Source of the DNA: Methylophaga sulfidovorans
Lineage (GTDB): Bacteria > Pseudomonadota > Gammaproteobacteria > Nitrosococcales > Methylophagaceae
NCBI RefSeq assembly: GCF_900114205.1
Contig: NZ_FOSH01000003.1
Location: forward strand, 62,001-126,000
Direction of reading: 5' to 3'
DNA: 64,000 nt
The position numbers and the translations under genes were made by a program. The number at the start of each line of letters is the position of its first letter. The stretch's first letter is position 1. Of this stretch, positions 16,144-29,935 are shown one piece after another. The notes beneath the pieces were generated by a model that was not told the DNA's origin, ran no database searches, and was given only the letters and a program-made list of their open reading frames with translations.

Positions 16144-17190
16144 ATGGCATTAGGCCCATTGATGGTCGATTTGCTCGGTACTGAGCTGAGCGAAGCAGAA
16201 AAAGAGATTCTCAAACATCCGCTGGTGGGTGGGGTGATTTTATTTACCCGTAATTTTGAGTCGGTAGAGCAGATTACCCGTTTATGTGACGCTATCCATC
16301 AACTGAGACAGCCACATCTGCTTATCTCTGTGGATCATGAAGGCGGCCGTGTACAGCGTTTCAGAAAAGGTTTTAGTCGATTACCACCGGTGGCAGCTAT
16401 TGGTAAGGAATATCATCAACACCCTAAACTGACACTGGAAAGAGCAGAACAAACCGGCTGGTTAATGGCGGCGGAATTACGTGCGGTCGGTGTCGATTTT
16501 AGTTTTGCTCCAGTACTGGATTTGGACTATGGCGTTAGTCAGGTGATTGGTGATCGTGCTTTTCATCGTGATCCGTTGGCGGTGACCGATATTGCCCGTG
16601 CCTATATTCAAGGTATGAAACGTGCCTGGATGTCGGCGGTAGGAAAACATTTCCCCGGCCATGGTGCAGTAGAAGTCGACTCACATCTGGGCTTGCCTGT
16701 TGATAGCCGTCATCTGGAAGATATGCTTCAGGCTGATATGTTGCCATTTACACGTTTATGCCAGACAGAGCTGGCGGGCATTATGCCTGCACATATTGTC
16801 TATGAGAACAATGACAAATTACCGGCCTGCTTTTCGCCGTTCTGGTTACAGGAAATGTTACGCGGTAAGCTAGAGTTTCAAGGCGCTATTCTGAGTGATG
16901 ATCTGAGCATGGAAGGGGCAGCTATTATGGGCGGCCCTTTAGAAAGAGCCGAAGCAGCATTGTCTGCAGGCTGCGACATGGTGTTGGTATGTAACAATCC
17001 AGGTAGTGTTGAACAGGTGATTGATGGTTTGAAAGTCAGCACCGATCCGTTGAGAAATGCACGCTTGATGCGTTTGCATGGCCGACATTCGATGCCACGC
17101 CATGAGTTACAACAAAGTGCTGAATGGAAACAGGCAGTTCAAACTGTAATGGATTACGCACCCGATCCTGAGATGGAGTTAAATCTCTGA
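16144..17190 (+). CDS. nagZ: Beta-N-acetylhexosaminidase NagZ
   Basis: 348 residues, glycoside hydrolase family 3. NagZ removes N-acetylglucosamine from anhydro-muropeptides in the cytoplasm during cell wall recycling, upstream of AmpD, which is also in this window. Diagnostic motifs are VDHEGGRVQRF (about 60-70), APVLDLDYG, GKHFPGHG with the catalytic histidine loop (about 163-170), and SDDLSMEGA with the nucleophilic Asp (about 248-256). Length is typical (341 in E. coli). Its TGA overlaps the ATG of the next gene by one base. Confidence 0.95.
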   Translation: MALGPLMVDLLGTELSEAEKEILKHPLVGGVILFTRNFESVEQITRLCDAIHQLRQPHLLISVDHEGGRVQRFRKGFSRLPPVAAIGKEYHQHPKLTLERAEQTGWLMAAELRAVGVDFSFAPVLDLDYGVSQVIGDRAFHRDPLAVTDIARAYIQGMKRAWMSAVGKHFPGHGAVEVDSHLGLPVDSRHLEDMLQADMLPFTRLCQTELAGIMPAHIVYENNDKLPACFSPFWLQEMLRGKLEFQGAILSDDLSMEGAAIMGGPLERAEAALSAGCDMVLVCNNPGSVEQVIDGLKVSTDPLRNARLMRLHGRHSMPRHELQQSAEWKQAVQTVMDYAPDPEMELNL

Positions 17191-18950
17191 TGATAACTAG
17201 GTTGCTGTTTTTCTTTTTGATGATATCGAGCTTATCAGTACACGCTGGTGGCGGAATTAATCCTGCTGCTATTGTCGGAATGCCGAGCAATACCAGCCAA
17301 GAAAAAGCAGACGATGAACCGGTTGAGAGACTCAATCTGACACAGCCCAGAATCACCATAAAACAATTTATCAAAGCGATGGATAGGGTGGCTGATGGTG
17401 ACAACAGCGCCATAGAACACGCTGTTTCAACATTTGATTTATCCGATGTCAGTCCACTTATACGAACAGAGCGTGGCCGCGAAACTGCACGTTTGTTGTA
17501 TAACATTATGCAAATCACTAAAACACCAAAACTTAGTGAGATTCCCCAAAAGCCTAAAACCAAGCAATACACTTATTTGCGAACCGATAAAGGCGATATC
17601 GTGCTGCAGCCCGATGAGCAGGGAGATTGGTTATTCAGCCCAGAATCAATTGAAGCCATTCCTGATATTTTCAATGACCTTAGCCATAATAAAGAGCTGC
17701 TTAAAAAATCCTCTGCAAAAGTGTCATTACCTATCAGTGTCAGATTACGCTCAGACATACCAGACTTTTTGAAATCGGGGTTTTTATTAGAATATTGGCA
17801 ATGGATAGGTTTATTCCTGATTATTGTTATTGGTTCAATTGCAGATAAAACACTCGCCTTTTTATTAAAACTGCGTATAAAACGCCGCAAACATCATGAT
17901 GCTCTATATACCGAGCTGGATGATGATGTACTTCGACCGATAGGCTTAATGGCCATGGCATTGATGTGGTGGTCTGGTTTGAATTTACTTGGACTACCCG
18001 ATACGGCCTTACTGATTCTACTGGTGGCGGTGAAGATATTGGTGTCTATCTCAGGCATCTGGAGCGCCTTCCGTCTGGTCGATATTTTTAACGCCTATTG
18101 GACCGTGCGGGTTAGTAAAACCCAGACCAAATACGATGACTTATTAGTGCCAATGATCACTAAAAGTATGAAGGTCTTTGTCGTTGTGATGGGGATTGTC
18201 TTTGCTGCCGATAATCTTAATATCGATGTTACCAGTCTATTAGCAGGTCTTGGTCTTGGTGGTTTAGCCTTTGCATTAGCGGCTAAAGATTTATTAGGTA
18301 ATTTCTTTGGATCGTTAACGGTACTGATGGATCGTCCTTTTCATATCGGTGATTGGGTTGTCATTGGTGATGTCGAAGGTATGGTGGAAGAGGTCGGTTT
18401 TCGTAGTACACGGATCCGCACGTTTTATAATTCATTAGTCACCATGCCAAATTCCATATTAACGACAACCAAGATTGATAATATGGGCGCGCGTCGTTAT
18501 CGTCGTATGCTGACAAAATTAGCTGTGACCTACGATACGCCACCAGAGAAAATTGAAGGTTTTTGTGAAGGTATTCGGCGTATTATTCAGTTGCATCCCT
18601 ATATGCGTAAAGACAACTACCAGGTCTACTTCAACGATTATGGTGCAGATTCATTAGATATCCTGTTGTATGTATTTTGGGCTACCCCAGACTGGAATAC
18701 AGAGTTACGAGAACGTCATCGCTTTTTATTGGATGTGCTTAGATTGGCGCGTCAAATGGAAGTCGAGTTTGCCTTCCCAACCCAGACACTTTATTTAAAA
18801 CGCGGCGAGAATGGTGTACCAAAAGCCTCACCTTATTCACCTGCAATGAGTCAGGAAGAGGCGTTTGCCAAAGGCCATGCAGAGGCTGAGTCCATTGTAG
18901 GCCAGACACTCGGCGATAGAATTCCGGGCCCGGTTGAGTTCCCTCGCTAG
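17190..18950 (+). CDS. MscS-family mechanosensitive channel
   Basis: 586 residues. Signal peptide at about 1-18, an extra N-terminal periplasmic region of about 170 residues, then four membrane segments and the conserved MscS pore helix LLAGLGLGGLAFALAAKDLL (about 351-370). The cytosolic beta domain begins FHIGDWVVIGDVEG, followed by the alpha/beta vestibule. Such channels release solutes on hypo-osmotic shock, useful for a salt-living bacterium. It is much longer than E. coli MscS (286) but in the range of multi-domain homologues. It starts on the nagZ stop codon and is followed at once by dnaE. Confidence 0.9.
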   Translation: MITRLLFFFLMISSLSVHAGGGINPAAIVGMPSNTSQEKADDEPVERLNLTQPRITIKQFIKAMDRVADGDNSAIEHAVSTFDLSDVSPLIRTERGRETARLLYNIMQITKTPKLSEIPQKPKTKQYTYLRTDKGDIVLQPDEQGDWLFSPESIEAIPDIFNDLSHNKELLKKSSAKVSLPISVRLRSDIPDFLKSGFLLEYWQWIGLFLIIVIGSIADKTLAFLLKLRIKRRKHHDALYTELDDDVLRPIGLMAMALMWWSGLNLLGLPDTALLILLVAVKILVSISGIWSAFRLVDIFNAYWTVRVSKTQTKYDDLLVPMITKSMKVFVVVMGIVFAADNLNIDVTSLLAGLGLGGLAFALAAKDLLGNFFGSLTVLMDRPFHIGDWVVIGDVEGMVEEVGFRSTRIRTFYNSLVTMPNSILTTTKIDNMGARRYRRMLTKLAVTYDTPPEKIEGFCEGIRRIIQLHPYMRKDNYQVYFNDYGADSLDILLYVFWATPDWNTELRERHRFLLDVLRLARQMEVEFAFPTQTLYLKRGENGVPKASPYSPAMSQEEAFAKGHAEAESIVGQTLGDRIPGPVEFPR

Positions 18951-18981
18951 ATTAATCATAGAAAATAGGTTTAATACATTA

Positions 18982-21900
18982 ATGCCAAAATCGTTTGTCC
19001 ACCTTCATTTACATACTGACTACTCATTAGTTGATGGTTTAGTCAGGGTGAAACCCTTGGTCAAAAAAGTGGCTGATGAAGGTATGCCTGCTATTGCCAT
19101 CACCGATCATCACAATTTATTCGCGGCAGTGAAGTTATTTAATGCGGCGATGCAGGCTGGTGTGAAACCGATATTAGGTGCCGATCTGCGTTTGCGTGAT
19201 CCGAATGATGCGAAGCAAAGTACACGTTTTGTGTTGCTGTGTATGAATCTGGAAGGGTTTCATAATCTGTCACGGCTATTATCAAAAGCCTATATGGAAG
19301 GTCAGCACCTCGGTGTACCGATGCTGGAAGCAGACTGGTTACAGGGGCAAACCGATGGATTGATTTGTTTATCTGGCGGGCGTGAAGGTATTTTGGGTAA
19401 AGCCTTACTCAATCATCAGAAAGATGAAATTGAACAGCAATTGGCCTTCTGGCAGCCATTGTTTCCTGATCGTTTGTACATGGAGCTTATCCGTACCGGA
19501 CGCGAGGATGAAGAGCGCTTTATCCGCGCTGCTACAGCGTTAGCTGCTGAAAAAGACTTACCAGTAGTCGCGACTAACGATGTACGCTTTTTAACGCCGG
19601 AGCAGTTTGAAGCGCATGAAGCCAAAGTGTGTATCCACGAAGGTCGACAACTGGATGATCCGCGCCGACCACGTAATTACTCTGAGCATCAATATCTGCG
19701 TAGCGCTGAAGAAATGACCTCCTTATTTAAGGACATTCCAGAAGCGATAGAAAATACCGTTGAAATTGCTAAGCGTTGCAATCTTCAACTCACATTGGGT
19801 GAACATTACCTGCCCGATTTCCCGGTACCGGAAGGTATGACTATTGAGCAGTTTTTCAGTGAAGAGTCTTTTAAAGGTCTCGCTGAACGCTTAGACGTGC
19901 TGTTCCCGGAGGAAGCTGACAGAGAAGCGAATAAAGCCCGTTATGAAGAACGTTTGCAGATTGAGCTTGATGTTATCAACCAGATGGGATTTCCAGGCTA
20001 CTTCCTGATCGTTGCTGACTTTATTCAGTGGGCGAAGAATAATGATGTGCCAGTTGGGCCCGGACGGGGGTCTGGTGCTGGTTCATTGGTGGCTTATGCT
20101 TTAAAAATCACCGACCTTGATCCCTTGCAATATGACTTGCTGTTTGAACGTTTTCTTAATCCTGAACGTGTTTCCTTGCCTGACTTTGACGTCGACTTTT
20201 GTATGGATGGTCGTGACCGGGTTATTGAGTATGTATCACAACATTATGGTCGGGATCACGTATCACAGATTATTACCTTCGGGACCATGGCTGCCAAAGC
20301 GGTACTGCGTGACGTCGGGCGTGTATTAGGTCATCCCTACGGCTTTGTTGATCAACTGGCAAAATTAGTCCCGTTTGAATTAAAAATGACGCTTAGTAAA
20401 GCAATGGAGCAGGAACCATTGCTGAAAGACCGTTATGACAATGAAGAAGAAGTTAAAACCCTGATTGATTTGGCCTTACAGCTGGAAGGGTTAACCAGAA
20501 ACGTTGGTAAACATGCTGGTGGTGTGGTTATCGCGCCAAAAGTATTGACCGAGTACACGCCCATCTACAGCGAGCACAATGGTGCCGGTCTGGTTTCGCA
20601 GTTTGATAAAGATGATGTGGAAAGCGTCGGTCTGGTGAAGTTTGACTTCCTGGGTCTGAAAACGCTGACAGTCATTGACTGGGCGATGAAAAACGTTCGC
20701 ACGCTGCTGCCGCAAGAAGAAGCCGATAAAATCGATATTGCCAACTTACCGTTGGACGATAAACCGACTTACGCCTTATTGAAACGTTGCGAGACAACCG
20801 CAGTATTCCAGCTTGAATCGCGTGGTATGAAAGAGCTGGTCAAACGCCTGCAGCCAGATACCTTTGAGGACATCGTTGCCTTGGTGGCTCTATTCCGACC
20901 CGGTCCATTGCAATCAGGCATGGTGGATGACTTTGTTAACCGTAAACATGGTCGGGCAAAAGTCGATTATCCGCACCCTGATCTTGAACCTGTATTGAAG
21001 CCGACCTACGGGGTTATTGTTTACCAGGAACAGGTAATGCAGATCGCCCAGATTCTGGCGAACTATAGTCTTGGCGGCGCCGATATGTTGCGTCGTGCGA
21101 TGGGTAAGAAAAAACCAGAAGAAATGGCGAAGCAACGTTTGTTGTTCCTGGAAGGGGCAGAAAAACGAGGCATTGAAGAAAAAGAAGCCGGTCCTATTTT
21201 CGACTTGATGGAAAAATTCGCTGAGTATGGTTTTAATAAATCTCACTCTGCAGCTTATGCCTTGGTCGCTTATCAAACCGCATGGTTAAAAGCGCATTAT
21301 CCAGCCGCATTTATGGCGGCCGTATTATCTGCGGATATGGATAACACCGATAAAGTCGTTGGGCTGATTGATGAATGCCGTGATATGAAACTGAAGGTGT
21401 TACCGCCGGATGTGAATCACAGCAAAATCAAGTTCACCGTCGAAGATGAAAGAACGATTCGTTATGGCTTAGGCGCGATTAAAGGTGTCGGTGAATCAGC
21501 CCTGGCCGGTATCGTGTCAGAGCGTGAACAGGGTGAAGCTTTCAGTTCGCTGTATGATTTCTGCCGCCGGGTAGATATGCGTAAGATTAACCGCCGGGTG
21601 ATGGAGTCGCTGGTGAAAGCCGGCGCAATGGATTCACTGGGTGGTCATCGTGCCAGTATAGAAGCCAGCCTGACTAAAGCCATGCAGATTGCCGATCAGC
21701 ATCGTCGCAATAAAGATAGTGGTCAGAATGATTTGTTTGGACTCAGTCCAGAAATCGATAGTGGTCAGGATGAACCACTGGAACAAGCTGCGGAATGGGC
21801 AGAAGAGCATTTATTACAGGCTGAAAAAGATACCTTAGGTTTGTATCTAAGCGGACATCCGATTGATCGCTATCAGCAAGAACTGGCTGAATTTATTCCC

Positions 21901-22479
21901 AAACGCATTAATGAACTGGATGCGCCAGAATCCAAAGGTTATCAGCGTAATGAAAAGCCTGTGTTAACCGCTGGCCTGGTGGTGGCGATTCGCACCATGA
22001 AGTCGAAAAATGGTGGACGTATGGCTTTCATCACACTGGATGATCAGAGTGGTCGTCTGGAAGTGCGGGTGTTTGCTGATGTGTATGATCAATATCAGAG
22101 CTTTATTCAGCCAGACAAACTGGTGGTCATACAAGGCAAAATCGGACAAGATAACTTCACTGGTGGTCTGGCGGCGACAGCAGAAAAAGTGTTTGATATT
22201 ACCGGGGCGCGTGAAGCCTATGGTCAGTCTCTGCAGATCAATATTGATAATAAAGACAAAGTCAGCCAGTGGATTGAGCAAATGAAAAATACGCTCACAC
22301 CGTTCAAAGGCGGGGCGCTATCACTGGAATTGTTATATCAGAACGAACAGGCAAGCACAGTGATCATGTTAGGTGATGACTGGCAGGTTACTCCTAGCGA
22401 TACTTTAATGAGTCAATTAGCTATGCTGCCGGAAAGCCAAAAAGTCATGGTTAGATACCGTGCTGCGATAACAAACTGA
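18982..22479 (+). CDS. dnaE: DNA polymerase III alpha subunit
   Basis: 1165 residues, the replicative polymerase. The N-terminal PHP domain has FVHLHLHTDYSLVDG (about 5-19); the polymerase palm has the catalytic PDFDVDFCMDGRDRV (about 399-413); the ring GKHAGGVVIAPK and helix-hairpin-helix region follow, and an OB fold (MAFITLDDQSGRLEVRVF) is near 1015-1035. Length matches E. coli DnaE (1160). The ATG at 18982 is preferred; an in-frame start at 18934 would overlap the upstream channel gene and add residues not found in DnaE. The sequence ahead has no strong ribosome site. Confidence 0.97.
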   Translation: MPKSFVHLHLHTDYSLVDGLVRVKPLVKKVADEGMPAIAITDHHNLFAAVKLFNAAMQAGVKPILGADLRLRDPNDAKQSTRFVLLCMNLEGFHNLSRLLSKAYMEGQHLGVPMLEADWLQGQTDGLICLSGGREGILGKALLNHQKDEIEQQLAFWQPLFPDRLYMELIRTGREDEERFIRAATALAAEKDLPVVATNDVRFLTPEQFEAHEAKVCIHEGRQLDDPRRPRNYSEHQYLRSAEEMTSLFKDIPEAIENTVEIAKRCNLQLTLGEHYLPDFPVPEGMTIEQFFSEESFKGLAERLDVLFPEEADREANKARYEERLQIELDVINQMGFPGYFLIVADFIQWAKNNDVPVGPGRGSGAGSLVAYALKITDLDPLQYDLLFERFLNPERVSLPDFDVDFCMDGRDRVIEYVSQHYGRDHVSQIITFGTMAAKAVLRDVGRVLGHPYGFVDQLAKLVPFELKMTLSKAMEQEPLLKDRYDNEEEVKTLIDLALQLEGLTRNVGKHAGGVVIAPKVLTEYTPIYSEHNGAGLVSQFDKDDVESVGLVKFDFLGLKTLTVIDWAMKNVRTLLPQEEADKIDIANLPLDDKPTYALLKRCETTAVFQLESRGMKELVKRLQPDTFEDIVALVALFRPGPLQSGMVDDFVNRKHGRAKVDYPHPDLEPVLKPTYGVIVYQEQVMQIAQILANYSLGGADMLRRAMGKKKPEEMAKQRLLFLEGAEKRGIEEKEAGPIFDLMEKFAEYGFNKSHSAAYALVAYQTAWLKAHYPAAFMAAVLSADMDNTDKVVGLIDECRDMKLKVLPPDVNHSKIKFTVEDERTIRYGLGAIKGVGESALAGIVSEREQGEAFSSLYDFCRRVDMRKINRRVMESLVKAGAMDSLGGHRASIEASLTKAMQIADQHRRNKDSGQNDLFGLSPEIDSGQDEPLEQAAEWAEEHLLQAEKDTLGLYLSGHPIDRYQQELAEFIPKRINELDAPESKGYQRNEKPVLTAGLVVAIRTMKSKNGGRMAFITLDDQSGRLEVRVFADVYDQYQSFIQPDKLVVIQGKIGQDNFTGGLAATAEKVFDITGAREAYGQSLQINIDNKDKVSQWIEQMKNTLTPFKGGALSLELLYQNEQASTVIMLGDDWQVTPSDTLMSQLAMLPESQKVMVRYRAAITN

Positions 22480-22575
22480 GCACGACGTAAAGCGTGAAAC
22501 ACATAATAGTATGGAAACTCGCATTGTTGTAGGATAAACGCACTATCTGAGCATTGTTGCAAGAGGACTCGCAAA

Positions 22576-23676
22576 GTGGATATGACACCTTATTTCAGAC
22601 TGATGGCAGACAAGGATGCCTCAGATATGTTTTTCTGTACCGGGACTGAACCCCATATCAAAATTCAGGGCATTATCAGGCCGGTTGGCACGCAGAAATT
22701 AGCGCCGGGTGATGTGAAAGAAATGGCTTATTCGATGATGACGGATGAGCAGGCAAAAGAATTTGAAAACACGCTTGAGATGAACTTTGCTGTCCCTCTG
22801 AAAGGAGTGGGTCGCTTCCGGGTCAATATTTTCCGTCAGCGTGGCGAGTGTTCGATTGTGATTCGTTACATCAGAACGACGATACCTACCTTTGACCAAA
22901 TTGGTTTGCCTGATGTGCTCGGTGATGTGGTGATGGAAAAACGCGGGCTGATTCTGGTGGTTGGGGCGACAGGTTCAGGTAAGTCAACCACGCTGGCATC
23001 GATGATTGGTCACCGCAACCGTAATTCCAGTTCACATATTCTCACTATTGAAGATCCGCTGGAGTTTGTGCATAAACACGAACGTTCTATAGTGCAGCAG
23101 CGTGAAGTCGGTATTGATACTTTATCTTACGAAAACGCCTTAAAAAATGCTTTGCGTGAAGCTCCGGACGTGATTCTTATTGGTGAAATCCGTGATATGG
23201 AAACCATGAAACACGCGATCAATTACGCTGAAACTGGTCACTTATGTCTGGCGACACTACACGCCAATAATGCTAATCAGGCGCTCGACAGAATCATTAA
23301 CTTTTTCCCTGAAATTTTGCACCGGCAGCTATTGATGGATTTATCGCTGAATTTGCGAGCCATTATTTCTCAACGTTTATTGCCTACCAAGGAAGCCGGG
23401 CGTGTGCCAGCGGTTGAGGTCATGCTGAATTCTCCCTATATCTCAGATTTGATCAATAAAGGAGAAATTGGCAGTATCAAAGATGCCATGCGTGACAGCA
23501 ATGAAAAAGGTACCATTACATTTGATCAGGCGCTGCTTGGTTTGTATCGCAGTGGTAAGATCACAGAAGAAGACGCATTGATGAATGCCGATTCACGTAA
23601 TGATCTGAGTCTGGCTATTCGTCTTGGTGATGACAGTGCCGGATCAGATGCTCCAGATGAATTAATTCTCAGCTAA
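22576..23676 (+). CDS. pilU: Type IV pilus twitching ATPase PilU
   Basis: 366 residues, GTG start with AAGAGGA eight bases upstream (22561-22567); an ATG two codons later is less well placed. Secretion-ATPase family: Walker A GATGSGKSTT at 130-139, Asp box TIEDPLEF, Walker B LIGEIRDMETM, and His box ETGHLCLATLHANNA. The N-terminal LMADKDASDMFFCTGTEPHIKI is the PilU version of this domain. PilU powers pilus retraction with PilT, normally from an adjacent gene; here pilT is absent and the gene stands alone between dnaE and accA. Confidence 0.9.
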   Translation: MDMTPYFRLMADKDASDMFFCTGTEPHIKIQGIIRPVGTQKLAPGDVKEMAYSMMTDEQAKEFENTLEMNFAVPLKGVGRFRVNIFRQRGECSIVIRYIRTTIPTFDQIGLPDVLGDVVMEKRGLILVVGATGSGKSTTLASMIGHRNRNSSSHILTIEDPLEFVHKHERSIVQQREVGIDTLSYENALKNALREAPDVILIGEIRDMETMKHAINYAETGHLCLATLHANNANQALDRIINFFPEILHRQLLMDLSLNLRAIISQRLLPTKEAGRVPAVEVMLNSPYISDLINKGEIGSIKDAMRDSNEKGTITFDQALLGLYRSGKITEEDALMNADSRNDLSLAIRLGDDSAGSDAPDELILS

Positions 23677-23734
23677 GTCTATTGTTGGCTTAATGTGTAT
23701 AATTCACCCATTTTGAATATCTAAGGTAATCCTG

Positions 23735-24691
23735 ATGCAGTTAAACTTCCTTGACTACGAACAACCCATCGCTGAGTTGGAAGCGAAAATTGATGAGTTG
23801 CGCTACATGAGTAATGACAGTGATTTAAATATCACTGAAGAGATTCAAAAGTTAAAGGAAAAAAGTGAAAGTCTGACAAAATCGATTTTCTCATCATTAA
23901 CGCCTTGGCAAATTACTCAAATGGCGCGTCATCCTCAGCGTCCATATACCCTTGATTATATTAAGTTATTACTGACTGATTTCGAAGAACTGCACGGTGA
24001 TCGTACCTATGCCGATGATACTGCTTTGGTCGCAGGTATTGGTCGCCTGAATGGTCGACCTGTTGTCGCGATTGGTCATCAAAAAGGCCGTGACACCAAA
24101 GAAAAAGTGGCCAGAAACTTCGGCATGCCACGTCCAGAAGGTTACCGTAAAGCTTTACGTGTAATGAAAATGGCAGAACGTTTTGGCATACCTGTGATTA
24201 CTTTTATCGATACGCCTGGCGCCTATCCTGGTATTGGCGCTGAAGAGCGTGGACAAAGTGAAGCGATTGCCCGTAATCTGTTTGAAATGGCGCAATTGAA
24301 AACACCAATTATCAGCACCGTTATCGGTGAAGGTGGTTCTGGCGGTGCATTAGCGGTAGGCGTTGCTGATCATCTGATGATGCTTGAATACGGTATTTAT
24401 TCGGTTATTTCACCTGAGGGCTGTGCTTCTATTTTATGGAAAAGTCCAGAAAAAGCCTCGGATGCAGCTGCCACATTAGGTGTTACATCATCACGACTGA
24501 AAGAACTGAAATTAATTGATGAAGTTGTCGCTGAACCATTAGGTGGCGCGCACCGAAATGTCCCTGAGATGGCAAAACGTGTCAAACAAGCCATTGAAAA
24601 CAAACTGAAAGAATTAGAAAAAATCCCTACAGATAAATTAATCAAACAGCGTCAGGAAAAATTACTTAACTACGGCGCTTTTGAGGGATAA
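23735..24691 (+). CDS. accA: Acetyl-CoA carboxylase carboxyltransferase subunit alpha
   Basis: 318 residues, same length as E. coli AccA (319). With AccD it transfers the carboxyl group from biotin to acetyl-CoA, giving malonyl-CoA for fatty acid synthesis. It opens with [20 protein letters not shown] and contains [40 protein letters not shown] and [10 protein letters not shown], all signature segments of the crotonase-fold subunit. Position just after dnaE (with pilU inserted) reflects the common gammaproteobacterial dnaE-accA-tilS order. Confidence 0.97.
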   Translation: MQLNFLDYEQPIAELEAKIDELRYMSNDSDLNITEEIQKLKEKSESLTKSIFSSLTPWQITQMARHPQRPYTLDYIKLLLTDFEELHGDRTYADDTALVAGIGRLNGRPVVAIGHQKGRDTKEKVARNFGMPRPEGYRKALRVMKMAERFGIPVITFIDTPGAYPGIGAEERGQSEAIARNLFEMAQLKTPIISTVIGEGGSGGALAVGVADHLMMLEYGIYSVISPEGCASILWKSPEKASDAAATLGVTSSRLKELKLIDEVVAEPLGGAHRNVPEMAKRVKQAIENKLKELEKIPTDKLIKQRQEKLLNYGAFEG

Positions 24692-24699
24692 AAAACGGG

Positions 24700-26040
24700 G
24701 TGTCATTAAATCCCCAAAAAATCATCACAGATATCACAACACTGGCGGCAGGACGACCTGTTTGTCTTGCCTATAGTGGTGGTGTCGATTCTCATGTTTT
24801 ATTGCATCTATTAGCGACTGCAAAGCCCCCACAGCTTACTCAGCTGCGTGCCGTACATATCAATCATGGTTTAAATAAAGCAGCGGATCAGTGGGCTCAA
24901 CATTGTGCGGATGTTACCAGCAAGCTTGATATGCCATTTAGCCATATTGATGTCGATGTCCAGAACATCGATGAATTAGGTATGGAAGCGGCTGCCAGAA
25001 AAGCTCGCTATCAGGCCTTGAGTAATGAATTGTTGCCAGATGAAGTGTTGCTTACAGCGCAACATCAGCATGATCAGGCAGAAACGCTTTTACTGCAGCT
25101 ATTCCGTGGTGCCGGCCCATTAGGACTTTCTGCTATGTGGCCTGAAAGTCAGTCACATGGTATGACCATTATCCGACCACTGTTAGATGTGTCTAAGCAG
25201 GATATTCTTGATTACGCTGAACTTCATCAACTTCATTGGGTTGATGATCCCAGTAATGAAAACACCGATATCAACCGCAATTATTTGCGTCAGGAAATCT
25301 GGCCTCTTTTGCAGCAGCGCTGGCCAGCATTGGAAAAAACCATTAGTCGAAGTGCCTCACATTGTCAGGAGACTAGCCTGTTATTAGCCCAATTAGCAGA
25401 ACAGGACAGAGAGCAATGTCAGTTGCAACAAAATGGACATCTATCGATTACTGCGGTGAAAAAACTGCCTGTAGAACGACAACGAAATCTGTTGCGGTTT
25501 ATGATTGAAACTGCAGGTTATGAGTTACCTTCTACCGCGATCCTGCAGCGCATTATTGAAGACGTAATTTGTGCCGCCGAAGATAAAACTCCGATAGTCA
25601 GCTGGTCTGATGTTGAAGTCAGGCGTTATCGTGATGATTTATATGTTCAGCCTTCTACAGATTCAGAATCTCCTCCAATAGAGATTAATTTCACTGGCCC
25701 TGCAGAACTTGTTTTGTCCGAGGATTGCACGCTCAAATGGCAGCTCACTTCCGGCGATGGCATGAAAATATCGGTACTCAATGGTGATTTAACGATGCGT
25801 TATCGTCAGGGGGGGGAAAAAATTCGCCTGAGAGGACATTCGCAACATAAATCATTAAAACAGCTTTTTCAGGAGTGGTCTGTTCCTCCCTGGAAGCGGA
25901 CAACTATTCCGCTGTTTTTTGTTGGAACCGAGTTAGTCGCTGTTGTTGGCTATGGTTATGCCGAACATTATGCAGCGGAGACTGGCGAAAAAGGCTGGCT
26001 GCCTTATCTGACAGCTGATCTTCGACCAGATTTAGATTGA
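24700..26040 (+). CDS. tilS: tRNA(Ile)-lysidine synthase
   Basis: 446 residues, GTG start eight bases after the accA stop. TilS adds lysine to C34 of tRNA-Ile (CAU), changing its decoding to AUA. The N-type ATP pyrophosphatase P-loop SGGVDS is at residues 26-31; AYSGGVDSHVLLHLL and HQHDQAETLLLQLFRGAG follow the family, and the C-terminal TilS domain is present (RYRQGGEKIRLRGHSQHK). Length is close to E. coli (432). An apparent SD, GAGGG at 24683-24687, is rather far from the start, and translational coupling to accA is plausible. Confidence 0.94.
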   Translation: MSLNPQKIITDITTLAAGRPVCLAYSGGVDSHVLLHLLATAKPPQLTQLRAVHINHGLNKAADQWAQHCADVTSKLDMPFSHIDVDVQNIDELGMEAAARKARYQALSNELLPDEVLLTAQHQHDQAETLLLQLFRGAGPLGLSAMWPESQSHGMTIIRPLLDVSKQDILDYAELHQLHWVDDPSNENTDINRNYLRQEIWPLLQQRWPALEKTISRSASHCQETSLLLAQLAEQDREQCQLQQNGHLSITAVKKLPVERQRNLLRFMIETAGYELPSTAILQRIIEDVICAAEDKTPIVSWSDVEVRRYRDDLYVQPSTDSESPPIEINFTGPAELVLSEDCTLKWQLTSGDGMKISVLNGDLTMRYRQGGEKIRLRGHSQHKSLKQLFQEWSVPPWKRTTIPLFFVGTELVAVVGYGYAEHYAAETGEKGWLPYLTADLRPDLD

Positions 26041-26079
26041 GCGGGAAGGGCAATTCTGATAATTTATACGCTATTTTGA

Positions 26080-26108
26080 GCGCAGCCATTCTGGCCGCGT
26101 CGTTTTTT
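26080..26108 (+). terminator. Possible terminator after tilS
   Basis: GCG at 26080-26082 plus GCC at 26085-26087 can pair with GGCCGC at 26093-26098 with a two-base bulge, followed by GTCG and six T residues. Imperfect but in the right place, 18 bases before pyrG. Confidence 0.4.
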
Positions 26109-26113
26109 ATTGA

Positions 26114-27757
<1,644 letters not shown>

Positions 27758-27761
27758 TCCC

Positions 27762-28607
27762 ATGCAATTATGTGGTCATGAAGTAGGTGGCAGACAGCCA
27801 TTATTTTTAATTGCCGGTACCTGCGTCATCGAAAGTGAACAAATGACAATGGATGTGGCAGGTCAGTTAAAAGAAATTACCGATAAGCTGGGTATCCCAT
27901 TCATTTATAAATCGTCTTTTGATAAAGCGAATCGTACCTCGACAAAAAGCTATCGTGGGCCAGGCTTAGAAGCAGGTTTAGCGATTCTGGAAAAAGTTAA
28001 AAAAGAATTTAACCTACCTGTTTTGACGGATGTGCATGAAGACACACCATTAGCAGAAGTCGCCAGTGTGGTGGATGTATTACAAACACCTGCGTTCTTA
28101 TGCCGTCAGACTAACTTTATCGTGAATGTGGCCAGTCAGGGCCTGCCGGTTAATATCAAAAAAGGTCAGTTTCTGGCGCCTTGGGATATGCAACACGTTG
28201 CAGATAAAGCCAAATCCACTGGTAACCAACAAATCATGTTGTGTGAGCGTGGTACTTCATTTGGTTATAACACCCTGATATCTGATATGCGTGGTTTGCC
28301 AACCATGCGCAATATGGATTGCCCGGTGGTTTATGATGCAACACACTCGGTTCAACAACCCGGTGGACAAGGCGGTGCTTCAGGTGGTCAACGTGAGTTT
28401 GTGCCGGTGTTAGCACGTGCTGCGGTAGCAACCGGTATTGCTGGTGTGTTTATGGAAACACATCCTGAACCAGAAAAAGCCTTAAGTGATGGACCTAATT
28501 CCTGGCCATTACATAAAATGACAGCATTGTTAGAAATGCTGCAAGCAATAGATGCAACAGTAAAACAACAAGACTTTATCGAAGATGAGCTATTAGCTGG
28601 TCGATAA
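27762..28607 (+). CDS. kdsA: 3-deoxy-8-phosphooctulonate synthase
   Basis: 281 residues. Condenses phosphoenolpyruvate with arabinose 5-phosphate to Kdo 8-phosphate for lipopolysaccharide. Family motifs include [48 protein letters not shown] and [11 protein letters not shown]. Length matches E. coli (284). Starts five bases after pyrG and is followed after 36 bases by eno, so co-transcription is likely. Confidence 0.97.
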   Translation: MQLCGHEVGGRQPLFLIAGTCVIESEQMTMDVAGQLKEITDKLGIPFIYKSSFDKANRTSTKSYRGPGLEAGLAILEKVKKEFNLPVLTDVHEDTPLAEVASVVDVLQTPAFLCRQTNFIVNVASQGLPVNIKKGQFLAPWDMQHVADKAKSTGNQQIMLCERGTSFGYNTLISDMRGLPTMRNMDCPVVYDATHSVQQPGGQGGASGGQREFVPVLARAAVATGIAGVFMETHPEPEKALSDGPNSWPLHKMTALLEMLQAIDATVKQQDFIEDELLAGR

Positions 28608-29930
<1,323 letters not shown>

Positions 29931-29935
29931 GTTAT

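Noticed and set aside
18934-18981. Longer dnaE start overlapping the MscS gene
   Set aside because: The extra 16 residues are unrelated to DnaE, which begins at MPKSFVHLHLHT.
22521-22560. Direct repeat GCATTGTTG at 22521 and 22551 before pilU
   Set aside because: Only two short copies, no promoter relation seen; not enough to call a regulatory site.
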